Positions 18,801-26,782 of a DNA stretch of 50,107 nucleotides are shown here, piece after piece (the first letter of the stretch is position 1; every line of letters starts with the position of its first letter). Where the stretch lies: assembly GCF_000379765.1 (NCBI RefSeq), contig NZ_KB903452.1, forward strand, positions 40,321-90,427. The letters are read 5' to 3'. The notes beneath the pieces are model-generated. The model saw only the letters and a list, made by a program, of their open reading frames with translations. It searched no databases and was not told where the DNA came from. A program made the translations under genes and the position numbers. Source of the stretch: Flexithrix dorotheae DSM 6795. GTDB taxonomy: Bacteria; Bacteroidota; Bacteroidia; Cytophagales; Flammeovirgaceae.

Positions 18801-19353
18801 ATCCTTCTGGAGCATTGATGGTATATTTTCCATCCAAATCCGTAGTTGTACCGGATGTAGTACCCTTAACAATGATACTCACACCAGGCAATGGTTCTCC
18901 ATCTTCCTCTGAGGTTACTGTTCCTTTTATTACTACCTGCTTCACTTCTATAACATCAGCCAGAATATTTGCCTTTACCGGCTGCCATTTTTTCTTACTC
19001 ACAAAAATATTGTCATTTACCCGTTTAAATTTAAGGTCTGTATTTTTGGAAATAGTTCTTAATAAATTTCCTAGTGATTCATTACTTGCATTTAAGCTAA
19101 TTCTTTGTTTTTTATTAATCGTTGTTTTGTAATAGGCAAAGTTAAGATCGGTAGCTTTTTCAATTTTAGAAAACGCATCAATTAAACGCACATTATCAAG
19201 ATCAAGACTTAAAAAAATTTTCTCAATACTTTCCGCTTTTTGAGCCTTTCCTTCTTTTGCCACCAGGAGTCCACAAAAGAGTGCCTGGATAAAAATTCCA
19301 AATAACGCAAATTTAGACATAACCAAAATTTGTCTTAGTAGTTTCAATTTCAT
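15859..19353 (-). CDS. SusC/RagA-family TonB-dependent transporter with N-terminal STN signalling domain
   Basis: This is a 1164-residue outer-membrane transporter. After the signal (about 1-37) comes an STN/secretin-like domain (about 50-120, with LDNVRLIDAFSKIEKATDL and SLGNLLRTISKNTDL). Then follow a carboxypeptidase-regulatory-like domain (about 145-225, GEPLPGVSIIVKGTTSGTTT) and the TonB plug with VVVIGYGSVKKSDLTGSV. The rest is the 22-strand barrel, ending in a phenylalanine (NVTF) as barrel proteins do. An STN domain marks transporters that signal to a FecR anti-sigma factor, and a fecR gene lies directly upstream. The second SusC in this window (44906) has no STN domain. Confidence 0.95.
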   Translation of the reverse strand: MKLKLLRQILVMSKFALFGIFIQALFCGLLVAKEGKAQKAESIEKIFLSLDLDNVRLIDAFSKIEKATDLNFAYYKTTINKKQRISLNASNESLGNLLRTISKNTDLKFKRVNDNIFVSKKKWQPVKANILADVIEVKQVVIKGTVTSEEDGEPLPGVSIIVKGTTSGTTTDLDGKYTINAPEGSTLVYSYIGFQEYEVAVGNQSTVNVVLKADLEQLEEVVVIGYGSVKKSDLTGSVASVKAEDIENLTINSVQQALAGQAPGVQVGQGSAMPGGGVSIRIRGSNSISSNNEPLYVIDGFPMVSNTGEVPSGSKGNTVSDNPLASLNPSDIESIEVLKDASATAIYGSRGANGVILITTKSGKVGKTNVTFDAYYGMQQVQKLYDVLDAPTFIQAQNERALETGGEIPFPDGEDFYPGMDVNTDWQKEIYRSAPVQNYQLSVTSGTEKSKFALSIGHFDQKGIVKGSGFKRYSIRVNTDTKIGKKFTVGTNMAFSRILNNRVPTEGHNNQNAGPTNTALFTRPTLPIQNPDGTYTSNGTDGSPALQNGEKENPVAQLNEIDNQMTKDNFLGNAYLTYEIIKGLTFKTSVGVNLSNAERNYYATRLTNRGGRGNDGLAIISDAKVSNILNENTLNYNKEFGSKHRINALAGYTIQKQTTARSQMTNTNFPNDITRYDNIGAGTRDGGPQIWSSKNDWRMASYLGRFNYVFNDKYLFTATIRADGSSKFGKENKWATFPSAAVAWRIGQENFMSNMDWLSNMKIRASWGKTGNSEIGSYRSLARFATSSYSYGGTIVSAFYPNQIGNPDLKWETTVQTNLGVDMGFINDRISLSVDLYDKLTEDLLLGVTLPYNTGHNTATMNFGNVTNKGIELALGADIFVNKFKWRTDFNVSHNVNEVTNLGELGTIFGANVSGDFKWNNATMVTEGEPMGVFYGLKTGGVFRDWDDVKTWEKGFMYNAEDEARGAQPGDRKYYDTDGDGKLTVDDREILGTPHPKYIFGFTNNFSYGNFSLNMFIQGATGNKVLNVNRWQLFSNGGSDNIAVERHTGRWTPENPDAEWPRYGNPTPISENIQDWVLEDGDYVRLRNLTISYNIPTAKISWLQKARVYISGDNLLLITKYSGYDPDVNSMQGGGGGNRNYTLGIDNGSYPAARVYKAGFNVTF

Positions 19354-19454
19354 ACTTTTATTAAGTTTTTGGTGAAATAAAAATCATCAAAGGCTTCAGT
19401 CACATATTCTGGAAATCGACCAAAATTTATCAGAAGGTGTGATGTTGGTCTTTC

Positions 19455-19487
19455 AAAAGCCAGTAGCCTTTGGGTAAGCTGGCTTTT
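19455..19487. terminator. Strong intercistronic hairpin between fecR and susC
   Basis: AAAAGCCAG (19455-19463) and CTGGCTTTT (19479-19487) are a perfect 9-bp inverted repeat around a 15-base loop. A T-rich tract follows on the plus side (GCTTTTTT). On the minus strand, where the genes lie, the stem ends in TTTTG. It may attenuate or process the fecR-susC message so that susC has its own level. Confidence 0.55.
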
Positions 19488-19536
19488 GCTTTTTTAAGTT
19501 AAGTTGAAATAAAAAAATTAATCATATAACTCCTTT

Positions 19537-20547
19537 TTAATTAATTAAAACCTGGTCCTCAACTATTTCAAATTCGAAATCAGAAGAGAAGCTCAACCCC
19601 TCAAGCACTTCTCTTAAGGATTCCTTTTTGAATTTTCCTTTAAAATTATCATCAATAGGTTTTTTTCTCTTGATGATAAAGGTCACGCCATACCAGTTTT
19701 CAAGGGTGTTAACTATTTCCTCAAAACTGGCATCATTGAAATAAATAATATTATCTTTCCAGGCAAACATTTCATTTCTGTCAAATTCTCCTTTTACAAA
19801 AGAATCATCCTCATTGTTATAGTTTAGCATTTCATCAGGCTTCAGTAAAATGTTTCCCGAAGTTTTTGCAAGATTTACAGCCACTTTTCCAGTAGCTACA
19901 GCAACTTTCACTTCCTTTTCATCCGGAAATGCTCTGATATTAAATGAAGTACCCAGCACTGTGGTTGTCACTTCCCCAGAAATTATTTTAAAAGGTCGGT
20001 GTTCATCTCTTTTTACCTTAAAAAATGCTTCCCCACTTAATTGAACAATCCTTTCCTCATCAGTAAATTTTTCTGGAAAAACTAAATGGCTGCCAGCATT
20101 TAATTTTACTTTAGTGCCATCGCTTAAAGTAAAAGTAGTTTTTCTACCCTTGGGATTTTCTTTGATAGTTACATTTTGGGCTGTTTCCTTTCCGGAATCA
20201 GCATACTTTTGTTTAAACAGGTAAAAAGTAATTCCTGCAGCAAGGATGAAAATAATGGAAGCGGCCACCAACTGCCAGGTATATCTTTTAGATTTTGGTT
20301 GAGATAAAGGCAAAACTTTTGTCTGGATTTTACTCTCTTCCTGTTGATCAATCAATTTCTCAATTTTACCAAACACCTCTTCGCCATCCCATCCATCTTC
20401 TTCAATGGAAAACTTTTTCCAATCTTCCTCAATTGCACTAATTTCAAGAAAATCCCCTTTCATGGTTTTAAACCATTCCATGACTTCCTTCTTCTCCTTT
20501 TGGGAGCAAGTATTATTAAAATATTTTTCCAGTAATTCTCTAGTCAC
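19537..20547 (-). CDS. FecR-family anti-sigma factor / sigma regulator
   Basis: The 336-residue inner-membrane protein has a cytoplasmic N-terminal sigma-binding part (about 1-85), one membrane segment (91-111, WQLVAASIIFILAAGITFYL) and a periplasmic FecR domain (about 125-225, with LSDGTKVKLNAGSHLVFPEKF and VLGTSFNIRAF). It ends in a DUF4974-type domain (about 260-335) that contacts the transporter STN domain. It should hold the ECF sigma factor inactive until the STN-SusC transporter is loaded. The start is GTG; the next in-frame ATG (residue 23) would cut the sigma-binding part. Its sigma partner is not adjacent; the only candidate in the window is at 24375. Confidence 0.93.
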   Translation of the reverse strand: MTRELLEKYFNNTCSQKEKKEVMEWFKTMKGDFLEISAIEEDWKKFSIEEDGWDGEEVFGKIEKLIDQQEESKIQTKVLPLSQPKSKRYTWQLVAASIIFILAAGITFYLFKQKYADSGKETAQNVTIKENPKGRKTTFTLSDGTKVKLNAGSHLVFPEKFTDEERIVQLSGEAFFKVKRDEHRPFKIISGEVTTTVLGTSFNIRAFPDEKEVKVAVATGKVAVNLAKTSGNILLKPDEMLNYNNEDDSFVKGEFDRNEMFAWKDNIIYFNDASFEEIVNTLENWYGVTFIIKRKKPIDDNFKGKFKKESLREVLEGLSFSSDFEFEIVEDQVLIN

Positions 20548-21119
20548 TTTTTTATATGTTTTAAAAAATAGAGGAAATCAGTCCGTATTGATTTCAGAAG
20601 ATTTATTTCCTATCTTATTTATATATCAATGAAAAGGGTGTAGGTTCTAGTCTTACTTTCAAAAAAAATATAACTTATTGATTTCCAGACACAAAATTTA
20701 TCGTTTTTTTATTTCATCTCCACTTCAGCCGTATTATAAAACCTTAAATCACTAAAAATATCTGTCCAGTCTTAAGTATCCTGAAACCGAATTGGAATCA
20801 GGTTATGAAATTTTATTACAAATAAAAAATTTTGGAAAACAATCACAGTATAGCTTTTGACCCGTTTTTAAGGCTATTTTAATCTGATGAATTATGCAAC
20901 ATTCACTAAATATTAAAAGCTAATACCCATGGAAGTATTCATGATATCAGACTTTTATTTGGATGGTCATAATTTAAGATTCTATTTCCAATCCAATTCA
21001 GCGAAAGTAATAGGTTAACTAACCGTTAAAAAACGGTTTTCCAAAGTTACTAGCCCTATTTAGGGTAAATCTTTTCTAATTTTAATTTATAATCAAACTG
21101 ACATCCACTTTCTACTAAA
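20548..21119. other. Divergent 572-bp regulatory region between fecR and the six-hairpin gene
   Basis: No protein-like frame is visible. Near the fecR start is an inverted repeat GAAATCA/TGATTTC (20574-20595). Near the plus-strand gene are AACCGTT/AACGGTT (21021-21038) and the palindrome-like CCCTATTTAGGG (21054-21065). Both directions must hold promoters, but neither shows a perfect TAnnTTTG, which would fit control by the ECF sigma factor or an activator. Confidence 0.5.
21016..21038 (+). promoter_or_regulatory. Candidate operator with inverted repeat, shared with the sigma-factor promoter
   Basis: TTAACTAACCGTTAAAA, followed within a few bases by TTTTCC, lies about 90 bases before the six-hairpin gene. 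The near-copy TTAATTAACGGTCAAAA, also followed by TTTTCC, lies before the ECF sigma gene (24130-24146). Within this copy, AACCGTT and AACGGTT make a perfect 7-bp inverted repeat with a four-base centre. Confidence 0.4.
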
Positions 21120-21125
21120 TTGAAA

Positions 21126-22586
21126 ATGAAAAAACTTTTATTACTAATTATTACCACCTTTCTATTATCCCCAGCTTTCAGTCAGAAACAGAGAGACTAT
21201 CTCTACTACATCGAAACTTTTGCTGATAATCTATTGAAGCATGGTTTGGACAATTATGGAGAAAAGAAAACTGATCTATGGGCCGGAGTGATTGATACCA
21301 GAGATTTTAGTGTTCCAAAATCTGGTGTTCCTATAACAGAAGGAGTAAGAGCATATGATAGGGCTATTGGTGGTTCCAATATTTACCATGATGTAGTGAC
21401 CATGAAGGTTTTTAAGATTCTGGGTGAATTGAAAAATGACCCGAAGTACGAGAATGCCGTGAAAAGCTACATAAAGGCCAGTCTGGAATTAACCCAAAAC
21501 CCTGAAACTGGTTTACTGGGCTGGGGAGAACATTTGTATTACAATTTTTATCTCGACAAAGTGTATACGGGTCCAATTGAACCCATAAAGGTAAAAAAGC
21601 ATTATTATGACAACATGCCCCATGAATTCCTGGCTTGGACACCCCCATGGGAGGAATTTTGGGAGATTGACAGTGTAAGAACAAAAAAAGCCATTGAGGG
21701 ATTAAAATACCATTACCAGGGGAATGACCCTCGTACCTATTTATTTAACAGGCATGCCTATTGGCATAAAACAGAACACCAGAATATTGTAATGCCCTGG
21801 ATAAAACATTCGGTTCTTTATTCTTATTCTTATGGATTTTTGGGTACAAAAAATCCGGAATGGTTGTATTGGAGTAAGCACTGTGGTCATCTTTATTGGA
21901 AGCTACGTGATCAAGAAACTAATCTTACCCTCAACTGCCTTTACCATCCTACGGAAACAGATGCTGGTAAAACGACTTCACTTTCCAATACCGGATATGC
22001 TTCTTACTGGCTATATAAAACCTATGAAATTACCGGAGTAGAGGAACACAGAGCTATTGCCATAGCTTTAATTGAAGCATTGCACAAATACAGCTGGAAT
22101 GCTGAAGAGGAATATTATTATGCAAGTGTTAACCTGGATGGCTCTATGTTGCCCGAACCCACCATGGCCACCCCTTGGAAAATTGGATATCGTTCTTCTT
22201 CTCATATCCCGTTTGGAAGGATTTCTGCCTATCTGGGTAAGAAAGAAAATAATCAGAGTTTAAAAGATATTGCTGAATTTACAGCTACTTCAATTAGTAA
22301 AGTGCCTTTACCAGAAAACTTTACAGCCCACAATTTAGGAGATGCCATTAACCTGTACATGGATGTTTACGATTTGACTGGCAAAGAAGAATATGTAAAA
22401 GCAGCTAAAAAAATTGGAGACCTGGCCGTTGAATCCCTTTGGAGAAACGACTTTTTTGTTAGGGAAAATAATGACCACTATTATGAGGCCAAATTAGGGG
22501 TAGGAGATTTACTTGCAGGACTTTTAAGAATTTATATGGTGGAAAACCAAGTGGAGGAGTATTCAGCAATTGACTGGAGTTTTTAA
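21126..22586 (+). CDS. Secreted protein, probably alpha/alpha-toroid (six-hairpin) glycan-active enzyme
   Basis: This 486-residue protein has a Sec signal (MKKLLLLIITTFLLSPAFSQ, about 20 residues). I chose the ATG at 21126 over a TTG six bases earlier. The mature part is rich in repeated aromatic helices with conserved W, Y, H and G (GLLGWGEHLYYNFYLD, LYWSKHCGHLYWKLRDQETN, TGYASYWLYKTYEITG). This is the pattern of alpha/alpha-barrel enzymes such as glycoside hydrolase families 88, 105 and 154 and some lyases. I cannot assign the family or the catalytic acids with confidence. Its place between fecR and an FAD oxidoreductase supports a role in periplasmic oligosaccharide breakdown. Confidence 0.65.
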   Translation: MKKLLLLIITTFLLSPAFSQKQRDYLYYIETFADNLLKHGLDNYGEKKTDLWAGVIDTRDFSVPKSGVPITEGVRAYDRAIGGSNIYHDVVTMKVFKILGELKNDPKYENAVKSYIKASLELTQNPETGLLGWGEHLYYNFYLDKVYTGPIEPIKVKKHYYDNMPHEFLAWTPPWEEFWEIDSVRTKKAIEGLKYHYQGNDPRTYLFNRHAYWHKTEHQNIVMPWIKHSVLYSYSYGFLGTKNPEWLYWSKHCGHLYWKLRDQETNLTLNCLYHPTETDAGKTTSLSNTGYASYWLYKTYEITGVEEHRAIAIALIEALHKYSWNAEEEYYYASVNLDGSMLPEPTMATPWKIGYRSSSHIPFGRISAYLGKKENNQSLKDIAEFTATSISKVPLPENFTAHNLGDAINLYMDVYDLTGKEEYVKAAKKIGDLAVESLWRNDFFVRENNDHYYEAKLGVGDLLAGLLRIYMVENQVEEYSAIDWSF

Positions 22587-22735
22587 CACTCTTTTATTAA
22601 ATTACACTGCTCTTATTAAAACCCCATCTTGCTTAAGTAAAAATTAAGTAACTTTTTAAACCTAATTTAATATTAAACATTTAAGGTTTTAGATTTTTAT
22701 TTGGACGGGTCAATTTTAAAACATTTCACGTTATC

Positions 22736-24115
22736 ATGAAAAGAAGAAAATTTATCAGATCAGGTGGTCTCCTGGCCATCCCTGCTTTAAACGTAAATAA
22801 CCTTCTGGGAAAACCACCTTCATCAATGGAAAATTCCCTAACTGAAAAAACCAGGGAAATCCCGGTGGTAGGTAATTATGATGTGATTATTTGTGGAGCA
22901 GGCCCTGCAGGGGTAACTGCAGCTATTGAAGCCGGTAGAACAGGGGCTAAAACTTTACTTCTAGAAGTACACGGCTGCCTGGGTGGGGTATGGACAGCAG
23001 GCCTGCTCACCTGGATTCTGGATAATAAAAATAAATCCGGGATAATGGAAGAAATCATCACTTCTCTAAAACAAATGCAGGCAGTATCAGATATTCCTAC
23101 TGGTTCTTCCATATCCTTCGATGCAGAATTAATGAAAGTGTTGCTAGAACAAATGTGTCTGGAAGCCCGGGTGGATGTACAATATTTCACCAGAGCAGTA
23201 GCCACCTCAATAGATTCAAAAAACCGAATTACCCATGTGATTACAGAGTCTAAATCTGGTAGAGAAGCCTGGGGGGGTAAAGTATTCATTGATGCTTCAG
23301 GTGATGGTGATCTGGCTGCCCTTAGCGGATGTAGTTTCGATTTGGGCAATGAAAAAGGAGAAATGCAACCATTTAGCCTTTTGGCAATGGTGGGTGGTGT
23401 GCGTGTGGATGAAATAAAAGAATTTGTAAGATGGGAAGGAGATAGCGGACAACAATCGAAAAGCAGACTGGTAGAGCAAATTGTAAAAGCCGGAATTCTC
23501 CCCTCTTATACCAAGCCAGGACTTTACCCCGTAAGGGATGATTTGTTCATGTTTATGGGCAATCATGAATATGGTTATTCATCTTTAAATGCTAAAGAAA
23601 TTTCTAAAGCTACACTTCACGCTCGTGCAGAATTACATTCCATTATTAATGGGCTTCAATCGTTGGGAGGGCCTTGGAAATCACTAAAATTAATTTCAAC
23701 AGCAGAACAAATTGGAGTTCGGGAGGGCAGGCGAATTCATGGGTTATATCAGGTAACTCAAAAAGATTTAATTTCGGGTATTCGCCATAATGATGCCGTT
23801 TGTAGGGTGAATTTTGGTGTTGATGTCCATTCTGTGAAAAAAGAGGGCGAAAAAAAAGGAAGTTATAACCAGGGAATTAAAAGTAAACCTTACGATATTC
23901 CTCTGCGTGCTTTAATCGCAAAAGATGTAAATGGATTGATGATGGCAGGCCGATGTATTAGTGGTGATTTTATTGCCCATTCCAGTTACAGGGTTACCGG
24001 CAACTCTGTTCCGATGGGACAGGCAGCTGGAAAAGTGGCGGCAATGGCAGCCTTGGAAAACAAACTGCCCCAAGATATAAAATGGCAAGAAACTGGGCTT
24101 GAAAGCGGAAAATAG
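22736..24115 (+). CDS. FAD-dependent oxidoreductase with Tat signal (FAD_oxidored family)
   Basis: The 459-residue flavoprotein has a twin-arginine leader (KRRKFIRSGGLLAIPAL, residues 2-18). The dinucleotide-binding motif GAGPAGVTAA follows at 54-63, with the acidic end of the second strand at LLLE. The ASGDGDLAALSG segment is near residue 187. The C-terminal FAD motif GLMMAGRCISGDFIAHSSYR then leads to TGNSVPMGQAAG. This matches the FAD_oxidored family (PF12831), found widely in Bacteroidota glycan loci and often of unknown substrate. Tat export suggests it folds with FAD in the cytoplasm and works in the periplasm on a sugar. It lies 149 bases after the six-hairpin gene and is probably cotranscribed. 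Confidence 0.87.
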   Translation: MKRRKFIRSGGLLAIPALNVNNLLGKPPSSMENSLTEKTREIPVVGNYDVIICGAGPAGVTAAIEAGRTGAKTLLLEVHGCLGGVWTAGLLTWILDNKNKSGIMEEIITSLKQMQAVSDIPTGSSISFDAELMKVLLEQMCLEARVDVQYFTRAVATSIDSKNRITHVITESKSGREAWGGKVFIDASGDGDLAALSGCSFDLGNEKGEMQPFSLLAMVGGVRVDEIKEFVRWEGDSGQQSKSRLVEQIVKAGILPSYTKPGLYPVRDDLFMFMGNHEYGYSSLNAKEISKATLHARAELHSIINGLQSLGGPWKSLKLISTAEQIGVREGRRIHGLYQVTQKDLISGIRHNDAVCRVNFGVDVHSVKKEGEKKGSYNQGIKSKPYDIPLRALIAKDVNGLMMAGRCISGDFIAHSSYRVTGNSVPMGQAAGKVAAMAALENKLPQDIKWQETGLESGK

Positions 24116-24127
24116 CCTGCTTTAAAC

Positions 24128-24188
24128 GGTTAATTAACGGTCAAAATGGAATTTTCCCATTGTTTTTTGCAGCTTATTCGTATCTTGG
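24128..24188 (+). promoter_or_regulatory. Promoter region of the ECF sigma gene
   Basis: TATCTTGG (24181-24188) differs by one base from TAnnTTTG and has a TTG at 24160-24162, 18 bases upstream. Just above lies TTAATTAACGGTCAAAA, the near-copy of the motif at 21016. The leader to the ATG at 24375 would be about 180 bases. Confidence 0.4.
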
Positions 24189-24374
24189 TACTTAAGAACC
24201 CTAAACAGAACATTTTCGCCTGAAATTTTTAAACAAGCTTTCAGGATTATGTCATCGGAACTAGAACAATTTTTAAAAAACTACCTGACTAAGCCAAGAT
24301 TTTACTAATAAATCTTCAAATTGAATTATCAAAAGAACACCAACTTAAATAATTCAATCACTACTAAGAGAAAT

Positions 24375-24923
24375 ATGAAAAATGAAAATGAATTAGTGAT
24401 CGCCCTTCAAAAAGGCAATAGGTCTGCTTTTAAAGCACTTTACCAAAAATATAGTAAAAAGCTATACTACTTTTCACTGAAATATATCCACTCTCCACAG
24501 GAAGCAGAAGGGGTTGTTCAAAATGTATTTTTAAAGATTTGGGAAAATAGAGCTACACTTAAGCCAGAGCTTTCCTTTAATGCCTACCTTATTCAAATAG
24601 GAAAAAATATCATTTTCAATTATTTTAAAAGACAGGCTTATGAAGCTGGGATAAAACACCATATTGTATTGTCCAAAAATGAGGCAGATAGCCGTACCGA
24701 AGATCTTATTATTTTCTCTGATCTGGAGGCCTTTACCCAAAAACAAATTGATCTGCTACCTCCAAAAAGGAAACAGGTTTTTATTTTAAGCCGGAATAAT
24801 GGTTTGTCCCATGAAGAAATAGGACGAAAACTGGGCATTTCCCCAAACACGGTAAAACAACATATCAATAAAGCATTGAAAACGCTTGGGGAAAGCTTTG
24901 ACAAATACCAGGCACTTGGTTAA
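24375..24923 (+). CDS. ECF RNA polymerase sigma factor (FecI-like)
   Basis: This is a 182-residue ECF sigma-70 factor from ATG 24375; a frame open from 24321 starts only with TTG and adds residues the family lacks. Region 2 (about 10-88) includes FKALYQKYSKKLYYFSLKYI, AEGVVQNVFLKIWENR and FNAYLIQIGKNIIFNYFKR. Region 4 (about 125-178) includes LPPKRKQVFILSRNNGLS and the helix-turn-helix HEEIGRKLGISPNTVKQHI. In Bacteroidota such factors usually sit directly before fecR, susC and susD. Here the only fecR is nearly 4 kb away on the other strand, across two catabolic genes. It is nonetheless the natural partner (inference). Confidence 0.93.
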   Translation: MKNENELVIALQKGNRSAFKALYQKYSKKLYYFSLKYIHSPQEAEGVVQNVFLKIWENRATLKPELSFNAYLIQIGKNIIFNYFKRQAYEAGIKHHIVLSKNEADSRTEDLIIFSDLEAFTQKQIDLLPPKRKQVFILSRNNGLSHEEIGRKLGISPNTVKQHINKALKTLGESFDKYQALG

Positions 24924-25154
24924 TATTTAAAGGTATAATTTTTTTTCTAAATCTAGTTTTGAAAGTATACATGTGCGTACAACTGAGGTTAATGTTTTAG
25001 CTATCCTTCTTATACTTATATTCCTTTTGGTAGAATCGGTACATTTTTAAGTTTAAAAGCAATAATACAATATCCTTTCAAGTCCATGGGAAAAGCATCT
25101 TTGCCAGTAGATTTTTTATCTCTAAACCAACCAGATTATACCTGAACTATCATT

Positions 25155-26588
25155 ATGCCTAAAAAATATTACAACAAAGAAAATTTGATTAATGTCATAA
25201 AAGGGAAATTATTCCTTTTAAATTTTTTTCTAGCCTTTTTTTTTCAAAAAATAATTCTTGCCCAAACTTCGGGAAATAATGAAGCCATATTATTGTATAA
25301 AGTTGTCATTCCTCCTGCTTTTTGTGAAAGTAGTAATGGGTTGAGTTTTGGAGGAGATCTTAGGATTGGAGATTTAAATAATGATGGTAAGCTAGAATTT
25401 TTGATTTATAGGGCTATATCGAGTATAAATGGCGGAGGTGTACAGCCTTGTTTTGTTGGGGCCTTTGATTTTGAAGGTAATATTTTATGGCAAAAAGGAA
25501 AAGGGGGAAAGCAACCCAATCGTCCTGGTCCGGTAGCGATTTACGATTTAAATGCAGATGAAAAAAATGAGGTGATTTGTCTTTTTGTGGAAGACTCCTC
25601 AGTTATTTCTCCCTATTCTATGAAAAACATTAAATTACTTTTATTGGACGGGGAAAATGGGGAAATATTGAAATCTACCAAACCATCTGTATTCAATAAG
25701 ACAGAAGGAGAAGGTCCAAATTGGGTACACCAGAGAATTTTAATTGCCAACCTTTCTGGTAACCAGACTCCTCAGGATTTTATCATAAAATTGGGTAAAA
25801 CCATCTATGCCTTTAATCATCATTTTGAACTTTTATGGGAATATTACAATGCCAACGATCAATATCAAAATTGCCCAGCCTATATACCTGCGGTAGGTGA
25901 TATAGATAATGATGGAAAAGATGAAGTGAACGGAGGCTATTACCTGTTAGATGATGATGGAAAAGTTATGTGGGAAGAAAAATTAGGCAAGAATATGGAT
26001 TGTGTTGCGATTGATTTCTGGGATAATGACCATCAAAAAAGGGCAATTTGCTCTGGTTATGGATTTGTATTGGATGAAAAAGGAGACACTATTTTGTTTT
26101 TGGGAGAAAAATTAGTGCCACATGGACAGGAACTACGAGTTGCTGATTTTGATACTGAATTTGAGGGGAGGGAAATGGTAATTCGATATAATGGTCACCA
26201 ACAGGATATTAGGGTAATCAGCCAGGACGGGAGGGTAATTAATGAATTTCAAATAAATGCTTCACCTAATCATACCGGCATGGAAGCCGTATATTGGAAT
26301 GGAAGTAAACAGCCTGCGTTACTCTATAATGGAGGAAGCTTGTGGTCTTCAAAAGGTAAGTTGGTATCGGAATTACCTGGTTTACCGCAGCCCCCTGTTG
26401 GAGATAAAAGACAAGGTTGGTACCATTGTATTACTTGCGATATTACTGGAGATGATGGCGAAGAAATTGTGGTTTATAATCCATGGGGAAATGAAATTTT
26501 CATTTATACAGCCAATAGAAAAAATTGGAACCAACCTAAAAAATTCAAAGCTGAGGCCAAACAATATAATCCAAGATTGATGGATTAG
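25155..26588 (+). CDS. Secreted beta-propeller protein, possible polysaccharide lyase or FG-GAP protein
   Basis: The 477-residue protein has a long hydrophobic leader ending near IILAQ. The mature part shows regularly spaced propeller blades with FG-GAP-like acidic loops (DLNNDGKLEF, DLNADEKNEV, DIDNDGKDEV, DITGDDGEEI) and repeated AFDFEGNILWQ or LDDDGKVMWEE strands. The end, WYHCITCDITGDDGEEIVVYNPWG to YNPRLMD, is a conserved closing pattern I associate with propeller proteins annotated near rhamnogalacturonan or ulvan lyases. I cannot place it in a defined lyase family or name catalytic residues. It follows the sigma gene by 231 bases and converges with the next gene. Confidence 0.6.
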   Translation: MPKKYYNKENLINVIKGKLFLLNFFLAFFFQKIILAQTSGNNEAILLYKVVIPPAFCESSNGLSFGGDLRIGDLNNDGKLEFLIYRAISSINGGGVQPCFVGAFDFEGNILWQKGKGGKQPNRPGPVAIYDLNADEKNEVICLFVEDSSVISPYSMKNIKLLLLDGENGEILKSTKPSVFNKTEGEGPNWVHQRILIANLSGNQTPQDFIIKLGKTIYAFNHHFELLWEYYNANDQYQNCPAYIPAVGDIDNDGKDEVNGGYYLLDDDGKVMWEEKLGKNMDCVAIDFWDNDHQKRAICSGYGFVLDEKGDTILFLGEKLVPHGQELRVADFDTEFEGREMVIRYNGHQQDIRVISQDGRVINEFQINASPNHTGMEAVYWNGSKQPALLYNGGSLWSSKGKLVSELPGLPQPPVGDKRQGWYHCITCDITGDDGEEIVVYNPWGNEIFIYTANRKNWNQPKKFKAEAKQYNPRLMD

Positions 26589-26782
26589 CATCCAATCAAA
26601 CATGTTACTTCTTTTTGAAGAGAGCATTAATTTTACCAGTATTTATTTTTCATAATCAGGCTTGTTCCATTAGTCCATAAAACCTGAATCTATTCTTATT
26701 TAATTAGTACATTTGGTAGACTTTTCATTTGTACAATTCCAAAAATTTTAGTTTCCTAATTTTAAACAAGTAATTCACTAAT

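Noticed and set aside
20574-20595. GAAATCA/TGATTTC repeat before fecR as a defined operator
   Set aside because: Seven-base arms in AT-rich DNA are weak evidence, and no second copy was found; mentioned only in the intergenic note.
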